Shown here piece by piece: positions 23,811 through 32,299 of a DNA stretch of 64,000 nucleotides; positions within the stretch are counted from its first letter, which is position 1, and every line of letters begins with the position of its first letter. This stretch comes from Nonomuraea dietziae (lineage in GTDB: Bacteria > Actinomycetota > Actinomycetes > Streptosporangiales > Streptosporangiaceae), in the NCBI RefSeq assembly GCF_014195505.1, contig NZ_JACIBV010000001.1, forward strand, positions 5,704,001 through 5,768,000. Reading direction: 5' to 3'. Below the pieces are notes generated by a model. That model made no database searches, was not told where the DNA came from, and worked only from the letters and a program-made list of their open reading frames with translations. The position numbers and the translations under genes were made by a program.

Positions 23811-24775
23811 GAGCGCGCTCCTCCGTTCCGCGCCGAGGCGGTCTCCGCCGGATGGTTCCGCGCCGAAACGGTCCCTTCCGTGTGGTTCTGTGCTGAAACG
23901 GTCTCTGCCGTGTGGTTCTGTGCCGAAGCCGTCTCTGCCGAGGCCGTCTCCGCCGGAGGCGTGGCTGTCTGTTCGGCGGAAGGCCGTGGGGAGGGTTCGG
24001 CGGGGCGGGCGGCGGAGGTCCTGCCTGAGGTCTCCGCGTGGCGGGCGACCTCCTGCTTGAGCTGGTCGGTGATGCGGGCGGCCAGCGTCGCCACCTCCGC
24101 CGAGTCCGTACGGCGAGGCCGCGCCAACCGCACGGGGAACTCCTCGACGACCTTGCCGGGCCTGCTGCTCAGCAGCACGACCCGGTCGCCCAGCCGTACG
24201 GCCTCGCGGACGTTGTGGGTGACGAACAGGACCGACAGCTCCCGCTCGCGCCAGATCCGCTCCAGCTCGTCGTGCAGCAGGTCGCGGGTCATGGCGTCGA
24301 GCGCGCCGAACGGCTCGTCCATGAGCAGCACGTCGGCGTCCTGGGCCAGCGAGCGGGCCAGGGCGACGCGCTGGCGCATGCCGCCGGACAGTTCGTGGGG
24401 CCGCTTCCTGCCGAAGCCGCCCAGGTGGACCATCTCCAGGAACTCCTCCGCCCTGGCGCGCCGCTCGCGCCTGGGCAGCTCCCTCATCGCCATCTCGACG
24501 TTGGCGGCGACGGTGAGCCAGGGGAACAGCGCGGGCTCCTGGAACATCATCGCGACCCTGCGGCCCGTCGTGGTGATCTGGCCCGCCGTGGGCTCGTCGA
24601 GCCCGGCGACGAGCGAGAGCAGCGTGCTCTTGCCGCAGCCGGAGGCGCCCAGGAGGCAGACGAACTCACCGGGGGCGACGCTCAGCCCGACCCTGTCGAG
24701 CGCGAGCAGGTCGCCGTAGCGCTTGGACACTGCATCGAGTCGTACCGCGACCTGGCGGTCCACCTGGACGGTCAT
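23807..24775 (-). CDS. ABC transporter ATP-binding protein with repetitive C-terminal tail
   Basis: A 322-residue ATPase of the SsuB/TauB group: Walker A LLGASGCGKSTLL (about 41-53), signature LSGGMRQRVALARSL (about 138-152), Walker B VLLMDEPFGALD and H-loop VTHNVREAV. After about residue 255 the normal protein should end, but here a 65-residue disordered tail follows. It contains four 10-residue repeats of the type AETASAQNHT (nucleotides 23819-23938). ATG 24775 lies 1 bp from the lipoprotein stop. Confidence 0.9.
   Translation of the reverse strand: MTVQVDRQVAVRLDAVSKRYGDLLALDRVGLSVAPGEFVCLLGASGCGKSTLLSLVAGLDEPTAGQITTTGRRVAMMFQEPALFPWLTVAANVEMAMRELPRRERRARAEEFLEMVHLGGFGRKRPHELSGGMRQRVALARSLAQDADVLLMDEPFGALDAMTRDLLHDELERIWRERELSVLFVTHNVREAVRLGDRVVLLSSRPGKVVEEFPVRLARPRRTDSAEVATLAARITDQLKQEVARHAETSGRTSAARPAEPSPRPSAEQTATPPAETASAETASAQNHTAETVSAQNHTEGTVSARNHPAETASARNGGARS
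23819..23938. repeat. 30-bp in-frame repeats coding the ATPase tail
   Basis: Four tandem 30-bp units encoding AETASAQNHT, AETVSAQNHT, EGTVSARNHP and AETASARNGG, with a partial AETAS before the first. They code for low-complexity protein, not a CRISPR or operator array. Confidence 0.85.
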
Positions 24776-24776
24776 G

Positions 24777-25805
24777 TCACTTGTCCTTGATCGACTGCTG
24801 GCCCTTGGCGGCCAGGACCTCGTTGAGGATCTTCAGGTCGTAGATGCCGTTGAGGTCGACGGGCTTGAGCAGACCGACCTTCACGGCGTGGTCCGCGCTG
24901 CCGGTGAGCGAGGAGGCGATCGGGTCGTTGGTGAAGGTGATGTTCTTGAACGCGCTGGCCAGCACCTCGGGCTTGAGCGGCTTGCCGGTCAGCTTCTGGA
25001 CGGAGGCGTTGACGACCTCGGCCGCGGCGTCGGGGTCGGCGTTGATCTCCTGGGTGGACTGCACGTGCGCCTCGACGAGCTTCTTGAGCAGGTCGGGGTT
25101 GGCCTTGGCCCACTCCTGGCGGACGATCAGGTGGGTGATCACGAACTGCTTGCCGGGCCAGAGCTCGCGCTCGTCCTGAAGGATCTTGCCCTTGCTCTCG
25201 ATGACCAGGCGGCTGGCGAACGGCTCGGGCACCCACGCGCCGTCGATGTCGCCGGTGGCGAAGGTCTGGAGCGTCTGGGAGTTCTCCTGCGGGACGATGC
25301 TGACCTCGCCGCCGCCCTTGGTGTCGGTCTTGATGCCCTTCTCCAGCAGCCAGTGCCGCAGGGCCACGTCCTGGGTGTTGCCGAGCTGTGGCGTGGCGAT
25401 CTTCTTGCCCTTGAGGTCCTCGACGGAGTTGATCTCCGGCTTGACGACGAGGAAGACGCCGCCCGAGGCGGCGCCCGCGACGATGTTGATCGCCTTGCCC
25501 TTGGACTTCTCCCAGGCGTTGATGGCCGGGTTCGGGCCGATGTAGGTGGCGTCGACCGCGCCGGAGAAGACCGCCTCGATGGCGGCGGGTCCCGCGTTGA
25601 ACGTGCTGGTCGTCACGGGGACGCCGAGCGACTTGGCGTACAGGTCCTTCTCGATGCCGTAGAGCGCCGTGGCGTGCGTGATGTTGGGGAAGTAGCCCAG
25701 GCGCACCTGCCTGTTCTCGGCCGAGGACGCGCTGGGGGAGGACCCGCAGGCAGCCGCGAGCGTGGTCACAGCCAGTACGGCGACAGCGGCGGCAAGCCTC
25801 TTCAT
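24777..25805 (-). CDS. ABC transporter substrate-binding lipoprotein (SsuA/NrtA-like)
   Basis: A 342-residue lipoprotein: signal peptide MKRLAAAVAVLAVTTLAAAC with lipobox LAAAC (Cys near residue 20). The mature part matches aliphatic-sulfonate/nitrate/taurine receptors (RLGYFPNITHATALYGIEK, FNAGPAAIEAVFSGAVDATYIG, DGAWVPEPFASRL). ATG 25805 is chosen since the signal peptide begins there; the frame runs on to 25868. First gene of the importer operon; the 92-bp divergent spacer upstream holds a strong palindrome. Exact ligand (sulfonate, nitrate, thiamine precursor) is uncertain. Confidence 0.9.
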   Translation of the reverse strand: MKRLAAAVAVLAVTTLAAACGSSPSASSAENRQVRLGYFPNITHATALYGIEKDLYAKSLGVPVTTSTFNAGPAAIEAVFSGAVDATYIGPNPAINAWEKSKGKAINIVAGAASGGVFLVVKPEINSVEDLKGKKIATPQLGNTQDVALRHWLLEKGIKTDTKGGGEVSIVPQENSQTLQTFATGDIDGAWVPEPFASRLVIESKGKILQDERELWPGKQFVITHLIVRQEWAKANPDLLKKLVEAHVQSTQEINADPDAAAEVVNASVQKLTGKPLKPEVLASAFKNITFTNDPIASSLTGSADHAVKVGLLKPVDLNGIYDLKILNEVLAAKGQQSIKDK

Positions 25806-25821
25806 CACTACTCCCAATTCC

Positions 25822-25836
25822 CTACTTAATAAGTCG
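25822..25836. promoter_or_regulatory. Palindromic operator, likely Rrf2 site, upstream of importer operon
   Basis: ACTTAATAAGT (25824-25834) is an 11-bp dyad, ACTTA-A-TAAGT, flanked on each side by one non-matching base and then CC / GG. It lies about 20 bp before the lipoprotein start, where it would overlap the -10 region (TTGATG ... TATTAA on the minus strand). The operon's own Rrf2 regulator is the natural candidate to bind it. Confidence 0.6.
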
Positions 25837-25897
25837 GCTATGTGTACATCAAAACCCCTTGGATGCATCTCGTCAAGTGCGCATAGGGTGACGGGCC

Positions 25898-26635
25898 ATG
25901 GACCGTCAACTGATCAGTCACTTCGCTCACGCCGACCACCAGATCGCCGCGCCGGTCTCTGAGGCCCACCTCGACCGGCTGCTGCGCCGGGCCAGGCTGC
26001 CCGAGGGCGCGCGCGTCCTCGACCTCGGCTGCGGTGAGGGTTTCTGGCTCGTCAGGCTGCTGGAGATGTACGGCGACGCCACCGGCGACGGCGTCGACAT
26101 CTCCCAGACCGCCCTCGACGCCGCGCGGGCCGCCGCCACCGCGAAGGGCGTGGCCGACAGGCTCGGGCTGCACCTGGTGTCCGCGACGGGCTTCAGCCCG
26201 GCCGAGCCGTACGACCTGGTGCTCTGCGTGGGCTCCACGCACGCCTTCGACGGGCTGACGCCGACGCTGGAGCAGATCAGGAAGTTCCTCAAGCCTGGCG
26301 GGCTCGCGCTGGTCGGTGAGGGGTTCTACGAGAAGGAGCCGAGCGAGGAGCTGCGCGCCGAGATCGGCGACTACGAGGACCTGGCCCGCACCGTCGCCAG
26401 GGCCGAGGCCTCCGGCTTCCGCACCGTGTACGCCCACACCAGCGAGCTGGGCGAGTGGGACGAGTACGAGTGGTCGTGGACGGGCTCGCTGCTGCGCTGG
26501 GCGCTGGCGAACCCGGGTCCCGACGGGGAGCAGGCCAGGGCCGCGGCGCTGGAGCACCGCGAGATGTGGCTGAACGGCTACAGGGGCGTGCTCGGCTTCG
26601 TCACGCTGTTGCTAGCCGCAGACCTGGTCGAGTGA
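25898..26635 (+). CDS. SAM-dependent methyltransferase (UbiE-like)
   Basis: A 245-residue class I methyltransferase. Motif I VLDLGCGEGFWLVRLL (about 38-53), GVDISQTALDAAR (motif II) and YDLVLCVGSTHAFDG (motif III) are clear; the C-terminal half (LKPGGLALVGEGFYEKEPS) is typical of small-molecule methyltransferases. It is divergent from the importer operon and its last 24 bp overlap the convergent LCP gene. No specific substrate can be assigned. Confidence 0.85.
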   Translation: MDRQLISHFAHADHQIAAPVSEAHLDRLLRRARLPEGARVLDLGCGEGFWLVRLLEMYGDATGDGVDISQTALDAARAAATAKGVADRLGLHLVSATGFSPAEPYDLVLCVGSTHAFDGLTPTLEQIRKFLKPGGLALVGEGFYEKEPSEELRAEIGDYEDLARTVARAEASGFRTVYAHTSELGEWDEYEWSWTGSLLRWALANPGPDGEQARAAALEHREMWLNGYRGVLGFVTLLLAADLVE

Positions 26636-28006
26636 GATCGGCCCCTGCGGGCTGGGGGTCGCGCTGGGGGTCGAGCCGGGGGTCGAGCTGGGCTTGGCCG
26701 TGGCCGGCTTGGGGGCGGTAGGCCTGTCCTCCAGCGCGTCGGCCACCTTGTCCCTGATCAGGTTCCAGTCGGGGTCGGCGGTGCTGATCAGGGGCGGCAC
26801 GAACTGCAGGCTCCTGATGTGGGTGCCCTTGACCTTCTGACCGAGGTCGACCAGGGCGGGCAGCAGGTCCTGAGGGATGTCGGTGGAGATCGCCCGCTTG
26901 GTGGCGGCGGCGAGACGCTCGAAGCTGTTGAGCAACGTCACCGGATCGGCCTGCTGGGCCACCGCGTTGAGCAGGCACTTCTGACGGCCCATGCGGACGT
27001 AGTCGTCGCTGTTGGTGCGCGAGCGGCCGTACCAGAGCGCCTCCGCGCCCGACAGCTTGCGGGTGCCCGCGGGCAGGAGGCCCTCGTTGTACTTGCCGTA
27101 GACGATGGGCTCGTTGATGGTGATCTTCACCCCGCCCATGGCGTCGATCATCTCGGCGAAGCCGGCCATGTCGACCATGGCGTAGTAGCGCACGGGGATG
27201 CCGAGGATGTCGCTCACGGTCTCCTTGAGCAGGGTGGAGCCGCGATGGCCGGCCCGTACCCCCGGCACCATCTCGGGGTGGTCCTCGGCGTACTGGTAGA
27301 CCTCGTTGAGCAGGCCGGGGGTCTGGGGACCCTCGCCGGTGAACCCGTAGGGGAAGCGCTCGCGGGCGGGGCCCTTGGGCAGCTGGACCTGCTCCAGGTT
27401 GCGCGGCAGGCTGAACAGCGTGGTCGCGCCCGTGGCGGTGTCGACGCTGGCCACCGTCATGCTGTCGGTCCTGACGCCGACCCTGTTCGCGGCCGCGTCG
27501 GCGCCGACCAGCAGGATGTTGACGCGAGGGGCGCCGTTCCACGGGTCCATGGCGACCACGGGCGTCGTGCTGGTGGCCGAGAAGACGCTGCTCACCACGT
27601 CATGGGAGACGTAGGCCAGGCGGGTGGCCCAGGCGCTCGGCGCGATGATCAGCAGGCAGAGCAGCCCTGCGGTGGCGGCGGCTGCGCTGCGGCCCGCGGT
27701 GGCCGGCCTGACCAGCCAGAAGGACCAGAGGATCACCACCGACCAGATGACGGCGATCGAGGCGATGGCGATGGTGAGCCCCATGAGCCACGAGGGCCTG
27801 ACGGCCAGCGAGAGCAGCTCCCCCCTGAACGCCGTGGCCAGCGTGATGATGAACGCGACCACCACGAGGTAGAGGGTCATGAGCGCGAAACCGGTGCGCT
27901 GCCGTCCTGTGGCGATGTGCGCCACCCCCCACAAAACGGCAGAGCCGATCGTCAGACCGATGCTCTCGCCTGTACGGAAGTCACGCTCTTCGCCAACCAT
28001 CCACAT
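26612..28006 (-). CDS. LytR-CpsA-Psr (LCP) family cell-wall glycopolymer ligase
   Basis: A 464-residue membrane protein with about four N-terminal TM segments (about 15-130) and an extracytoplasmic LCP domain (about 160-405). LCP enzymes attach wall polymers such as teichoic acid or arabinogalactan from polyprenyl-phosphate carriers to peptidoglycan. Visible blocks are VNILLVGADA, RTDSMTVASVD, FSLPRNLEQV and MGRQKCLLNAV. The tail is Pro/Ser/Thr-rich, ending LDQVCG. More TM helices than the single one of classical LCPs. Start codons at 28006 (ATG) or 28000 (ATG) cannot be separated; no RBS is evident. Confidence 0.88.
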   Translation of the reverse strand: MWMVGEERDFRTGESIGLTIGSAVLWGVAHIATGRQRTGFALMTLYLVVVAFIITLATAFRGELLSLAVRPSWLMGLTIAIASIAVIWSVVILWSFWLVRPATAGRSAAAATAGLLCLLIIAPSAWATRLAYVSHDVVSSVFSATSTTPVVAMDPWNGAPRVNILLVGADAAANRVGVRTDSMTVASVDTATGATTLFSLPRNLEQVQLPKGPARERFPYGFTGEGPQTPGLLNEVYQYAEDHPEMVPGVRAGHRGSTLLKETVSDILGIPVRYYAMVDMAGFAEMIDAMGGVKITINEPIVYGKYNEGLLPAGTRKLSGAEALWYGRSRTNSDDYVRMGRQKCLLNAVAQQADPVTLLNSFERLAAATKRAISTDIPQDLLPALVDLGQKVKGTHIRSLQFVPPLISTADPDWNLIRDKVADALEDRPTAPKPATAKPSSTPGSTPSATPSPQGPISLDQVCG

Positions 28007-28081
28007 CCATCACAGGTTAGTAACGGTTTTGGGATGATTGTGCCAAGCTAAGCCTCGCGGCTCGGCAAAATCCCGCATACC

Positions 28082-28981
28082 TCACCAGGACGCGGCGCCC
28101 TCGAACGCCGTAGGCGTGGGGTCGTAGCCGAGATCTTTCCTCGCTCGGGTGATGTCGAGAGTGCGCTCGACGGCCAGATGCCCGACGGCGTACCTGCTCA
28201 GACGGGGTGGGCGTCCAGTGATCAGGGCGGCGGTCTCGGCGAGCGCGGCCAGGCGCATGGCCAGGCCCTGAGCCAGGTAGACGGGTTCGGCGTCGATGTC
28301 CCGCTCCCGCAGGACGGCGCGCAGGGCGGAGCCCAGGGTGACGGGCTCGCTGTCGGTCACGTTGTAGACGCCGGGAGGGCCGGTCGTGGCCAGCAGGCAG
28401 GCCCGCACGAGGTTGTCCACCGAGGTGAGGCTGAGCCTGGTCGCGCCGCTGCCCACCGCGAGGAGCCGGCCCGCCCTGACCGAGCGCAGCAGGCGGGGGA
28501 GCAGGGTGGTGTCGCCGCTGCCGTAGATCGCGTGCGGGCGCAGGATCACCGCATCGCCTCTGACGGCGTGCTCGGCGCTGGCCTTGGCGGCGCCGTAGGC
28601 GTTGGCGTAGCGCCTGACGGGGGCCTCGGACTCGGTGGCCATCACCGTGGGACGGAAGGGGTCGTAGACGCTGGCCGTACTCACGTGGACGAAACGCGCG
28701 CCGGGGAAGGCGGCCACGGCGTTGCGGGTGCCGGTGACGTTGGCCTCCCAGATCTCCGCGGGCGGGCCCCAGTCGGTCACGCTGCCCGCGCAGTGGATCA
28801 CCGCGTCGACCCGCTCACCCGGCGGTTCGCCGTGGACCAGGTCCCACGAGGTGTACGGCACGCCGCCCAGATCGGCGTGCGGCCGCCTGCCGAAGGCGAG
28901 CACCTCCCAGCCCCTCGCCGCCGCGGCCCTGCACACGTGGCCGCCCACGAAGCCGGAGGCGCCGGTGACCGCGACCCTCAT
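28082..28981 (-). CDS. NAD(P)-dependent epimerase/dehydrogenase, OleD-like
   Basis: A 299-residue extended SDR. The N-terminal TGASGFVGGHV (G-x-x-G-x-x-G, about 6-16) binds NAD(P); STASVYDPF and YGAAKASAE supply the Ser and Tyr-x-x-x-Lys catalytic residues. In the company of an OleA-like ketosynthase and an OleC-like ligase it best fits OleD, which reduces the beta-keto acid made by OleA to a beta-hydroxy acid. Last gene of the operon; its start overlaps the ligase stop by four bases. Confidence 0.8.
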   Translation of the reverse strand: MRVAVTGASGFVGGHVCRAAAARGWEVLAFGRRPHADLGGVPYTSWDLVHGEPPGERVDAVIHCAGSVTDWGPPAEIWEANVTGTRNAVAAFPGARFVHVSTASVYDPFRPTVMATESEAPVRRYANAYGAAKASAEHAVRGDAVILRPHAIYGSGDTTLLPRLLRSVRAGRLLAVGSGATRLSLTSVDNLVRACLLATTGPPGVYNVTDSEPVTLGSALRAVLRERDIDAEPVYLAQGLAMRLAALAETAALITGRPPRLSRYAVGHLAVERTLDITRARKDLGYDPTPTAFEGAASW

Positions 28982-30450
28982 CGGGCCACCCGCGTCCTGA
29001 TCGCCGCCCTGTCGAGCTTGTCGCTGCGGCCCTTGCGGGGCAGCTCGGGCAGGGTCACGATCCGGTCGGGCAGCGCGGCGGCGTCCACGAGGCCGGGCAG
29101 GGCCCCGCGCAGCGCCCTCTCGTCGTAGCCCGCCGTCGTGGTCAGCGCGAGGACGACCTCCTCGTCACCCGTCTCCTGATCGGCGAGCCCGACGATGGCC
29201 GCCTCGCTCACGCCGGGAAGGGCGGCGATGGCGGGCTCGTACAGGCCCGGGTAGATGTTCACGCCGTCCCTCAGGATCATGTCCTTCTTCCTGCCGAGCA
29301 GGACGAGGCGGCCCTGGTCGTCGAGCCTGACGAGGTCGCCGGTGGGCAGCTCGGTGAGGGGGTCGTGACCGAGGTAGCCGTGGGCGAGGTGCGGGCCGCT
29401 GACGAAGAGCTCGCCGTCACCCGCGACCCGGACGCCCACCCCCGGCAGGGGCGCGCCGAGCAGGTCCCCCTCGGTGACGGCGAGCTTGTCCTCCGCCGTG
29501 GCGATCGCGATGGGCAGCGCCTCGGTCATCGCGTAGACCGACAGCACCTGGGCCGAGGGCGCCGCCGCCATGGCCTTCCTCAGGACGGCGGGCGGCGCGG
29601 GGGCGGCGCCGAGAAGCAGGCAGCGCAGGGTGTCAGGAAGAGAGGGTGTGCGTGAGAGGAGTTCGTGCAGTTTCACGGGGACCGAGAACGCGTGCGTGGC
29701 CTCCCGTGCGGCCAGCTCCTGTGCGTAGTCGCCGCGCCCCCGCATCGACCACGTGGCGCCCGCAATCAGCGCGGGAAGGCCGAGGATGAACTGGTCGGTG
29801 TGCACGATGTCCTCGGGACCGAGCGAGACGGCCTCGGTGAACAGCCGCAGCCCCTCCGACAGCGACCGCCTGGTGTGCACGACGCCCTTGGGCTGCTCGG
29901 TGGTACCCGAGGTGAAGGCCACCACGGCCGGGTGGTCGTGGACCAGCGGAACGGCCTGGACGGCGGGCAGCCCCTCGAGTCGTAGCGCGCCCGCCGGCAC
30001 ACCCGGCAGCCACCTGCCCGTGTAGAGGTGGCGGGCGTGCGGGAACGGGTCGCGCAGGTTCGGCAGCACGAGCCCCCTTCGCCTGGCGGGGCCCTTCAGC
30101 GGGCCGCTGAGCAGGTAGAGGAGCGACTCGCTGAGCACCCAGCGCGGCCTGGTCAGCGCCATGCGCCCGGCGAAGACCTCGGGGGCGAGCCCTGGATCGG
30201 CCAGCACGAGGGTCCCTCCAGCCGCGACCGCGCCGAGCGCCATGGCGACGGCGTCGGGGCCTGGGCGGACGGCGAAGAGCGCTCCGAACCCCTCCTCGCC
30301 CTGGGCCCCGGACGCGAGGGCATGGGCGATGGTGAGGACGCGCTCGCGCAGCGTCCCGTACGAGACGGGTGCCCCGCCGGGGGCGATGAGGGCGGTTCTG
30401 GAGGGGGTGGCCGAGGCCACGTCCAGAACGCCGCTGACGATGTCGATCAT
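28978..30450 (-). CDS. AMP-forming acyl ligase / beta-lactone synthetase, OleC-like
   Basis: A 490-residue ANL-superfamily enzyme: P-loop AFTSGTTEQPKGVVHT (about 172-187), YAMTEALPIAIAT, GDLVRLDDQGRLVLLGRKKDMIL (hinge) and the C-terminal lysine in LPRKGRSDKLDR. OleC members adenylate a beta-hydroxy acid and close it to a beta-lactone; in that group the AYxMTE and GRKKDMI blocks look the same. Neighbours OleA and OleD make this the preferred call, but a plain fatty acyl-CoA/AMP ligase cannot be excluded from motifs alone. Four-base overlaps on both sides. Confidence 0.75.
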   Translation of the reverse strand: MIDIVSGVLDVASATPSRTALIAPGGAPVSYGTLRERVLTIAHALASGAQGEEGFGALFAVRPGPDAVAMALGAVAAGGTLVLADPGLAPEVFAGRMALTRPRWVLSESLLYLLSGPLKGPARRRGLVLPNLRDPFPHARHLYTGRWLPGVPAGALRLEGLPAVQAVPLVHDHPAVVAFTSGTTEQPKGVVHTRRSLSEGLRLFTEAVSLGPEDIVHTDQFILGLPALIAGATWSMRGRGDYAQELAAREATHAFSVPVKLHELLSRTPSLPDTLRCLLLGAAPAPPAVLRKAMAAAPSAQVLSVYAMTEALPIAIATAEDKLAVTEGDLLGAPLPGVGVRVAGDGELFVSGPHLAHGYLGHDPLTELPTGDLVRLDDQGRLVLLGRKKDMILRDGVNIYPGLYEPAIAALPGVSEAAIVGLADQETGDEEVVLALTTTAGYDERALRGALPGLVDAAALPDRIVTLPELPRKGRSDKLDRAAIRTRVAR

Positions 30451-31571
30451 GCGGCTCGGATCCAGAGGTGCTCGTAGGTGGGGATGAGGACGCCTCGGGC
30501 GGCGCGCCGTCCGACGATGCGCAGATCGTGCCGGAGCAGGACGGAGGCGACGGCGCGGATCTCGGCGAGCGCGAGAGGGTAGCCCAGGCAGAAGTGCGCC
30601 CCCGCGCCGAACCACAGCCTGCGCAGTTCGGGCGGGTGCCGGCGGGACAGGTCGAAGGGGCCGTAGGCGCGGGCGCAGTTGTGGGTGGCGATGAGCACGC
30701 GGTCGCCTGGCCGTACGGGTGCGCCTCCGACGTGGGCGGGCTCGGCGACCGAGCGGAGCATCACCGGGGTGGGGGTGGTCACCCGCATGGCCTCCTCGAT
30801 GGCGAGATCGAGGTCGATCCCTCTCCCCGCTCCGTGGTCGTGGAGGAGGGCGATGAGGCGGGGGACGAAGGTGGCGACTGTCTCGGTGCCGGTGAGGAAG
30901 AAGGCGCCCGCGGCGCCCCTGGCCTCGGCCTCGGACAGGCCGAGCGCGCGCATGCGGCCCATGACCGTCGACGGGTCCTCGGCGCGGTAGGCGGCGGAGG
31001 CGATGTCGCCGATGCCGTCCAGGACCTCACGGGCGATCGCGACCTGGCGGGGGTTGAGCCGCCTCGTGCGGAGCGAGACCATCGAGGCCACGCGCTCCCC
31101 TTCGGCGAACAGGGCGAGGGCGCGCCCTGCCGAGATCTCGCCCAGCCCGATCACCCTGCAGATCACCGCCCCCGCCATCAGCCGCATGTGGTGGACGAGG
31201 TCGACGCTCTCGCCGCGCTCCAGCCGTGCGGACAGCTCCTTCAGCGGCTGGGCGAGCACGTCGGTCACCAGGGCGGAGACCGACGAAGGTGTGAACAGCG
31301 GGGCGAGCTTGGCGCGCAGCGTGGCGTGCGCGGCGCCCTCCATGTTGAGCAGCACGGAGGGGCCGAGCACGGGTGTCCAGAGGTCGCCTGGCGAGCCGGG
31401 GCCGTCCTTGCGGAAACGGGGGTCCATGAGCACGCGGCGGGCGACGGCGGCGTCGTTGACCACCACGCCGACGCCCGGCACGCGCACGACGGGACCGAGG
31501 CGCGCGATGAGGCGGATCAGCGGGTAGGCGAAGGGATGGGCCGCCAGGTAGAGCCTGGTCTCCTCGGTCAT
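30447..31571 (-). CDS. Cytochrome P450
   Basis: A 374-residue, rather short P450. The heme loop WFGAGAHFCLGYPLA (Cys near 333) and the ExxR of the K helix (EEAMRV) are intact; the I-helix segment is FFLTGTETV, giving the (A/G)G-x-E/D-T oxygen-activation motif as TGTET. Soluble, without an N-terminal anchor. It starts at ATG 31571, sharing ATGA with the glycosyltransferase stop. It probably hydroxylates or desaturates the lipid or lactone product of this locus (inference). Confidence 0.9.
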   Translation of the reverse strand: MTEETRLYLAAHPFAYPLIRLIARLGPVVRVPGVGVVVNDAAVARRVLMDPRFRKDGPGSPGDLWTPVLGPSVLLNMEGAAHATLRAKLAPLFTPSSVSALVTDVLAQPLKELSARLERGESVDLVHHMRLMAGAVICRVIGLGEISAGRALALFAEGERVASMVSLRTRRLNPRQVAIAREVLDGIGDIASAAYRAEDPSTVMGRMRALGLSEAEARGAAGAFFLTGTETVATFVPRLIALLHDHGAGRGIDLDLAIEEAMRVTTPTPVMLRSVAEPAHVGGAPVRPGDRVLIATHNCARAYGPFDLSRRHPPELRRLWFGAGAHFCLGYPLALAEIRAVASVLLRHDLRIVGRRAARGVLIPTYEHLWIRAA

Positions 31572-32299
31572 CGGATGTCGATCACCTCGGGGCTGTAGTG
31601 GTGATCGATGTACCAGGCGAGGGTGCGGACCAGGCCGTAGGCGCGCAGGCGGCGCACCGAGCCGAACACCACCACGTCGCGGCGGGAGCCGTACGCGCCG
31701 GTGAGCCTGCGCACCCTGTTGACCAGCACGCGGTCCTCGTGAGCCTCCTCGATCGCGGTGCGGGGGAAGCCTCCCGCTCGCTCGTAGAGGTCCGCGGTGA
31801 TGGCGAGGGTGGCCCCCGGCATCATGACGTACGGCCCACGGTACTCGGGCGAGCGGTTGCCGGGCCTCGCCTTGCCGAAGAACGCGGCGATCTCCACCAC
31901 GGCGGGGATGAGGCGGCGCTCCCACAGCTTCAGCGGGAACTCGTCGGTCCTCGCGCGCAGCTTGCCGCCGACGAGTTCGAGCCCGTCGGCGAAGGCGCGG
32001 CGGATGTTGGCGGTCCAGTCGGCGCGCGGCAGGCAGTCGGCGTCGGTCCTGGCCAGGTGGGTGGCGCCGTTGGCGATCGCGTGGCGCATGCCGGTGTCGG
32101 CCGCGGCGCCCGTGCCCTTGCGCGGTTCGTGGATCACCTCGACGCCGAAGCCCCTGGCGATCTCGGCGGTGCCGTCGGTGCTGGCGTTGTCCACGACGAC
32201 CACGGTGAAGTCACGGTCGCGCTGCTCCTCCAGGGCGCGCAGCGTCGCCCCGATGCCCGCCGCCTCGTTGTAGGCGGGGACGACGACCCAGAGCTTCAT
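31568..32299 (-). CDS. Glycosyltransferase family 2
   Basis: A 243-residue GT-A fold enzyme: MKLWVVVPAYNEAAGIGATL at the N-terminus, VVVDNASTDGT (nucleotide binding), RTDADCLP (the D-x-D metal motif, about 85-92) and an acceptor region with EEAHEDRVLVNR (ED motif). No TM helix is obvious, so it is cytoplasmic or peripheral. Its start is adjacent to the ketosynthase stop, and its stop overlaps the P450 start, so it belongs to the biosynthetic operon. Sugar donor and acceptor unknown. Confidence 0.87.
   Translation of the reverse strand: MKLWVVVPAYNEAAGIGATLRALEEQRDRDFTVVVVDNASTDGTAEIARGFGVEVIHEPRKGTGAAADTGMRHAIANGATHLARTDADCLPRADWTANIRRAFADGLELVGGKLRARTDEFPLKLWERRLIPAVVEIAAFFGKARPGNRSPEYRGPYVMMPGATLAITADLYERAGGFPRTAIEEAHEDRVLVNRVRRLTGAYGSRRDVVVFGSVRRLRAYGLVRTLAWYIDHHYSPEVIDIR

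Noticed and set aside
28051..28062. Small hairpin (AGCC-TCGC-GGCT) after the OleD-like gene
   Set aside because: Only four stem pairs; too weak to call a terminator.
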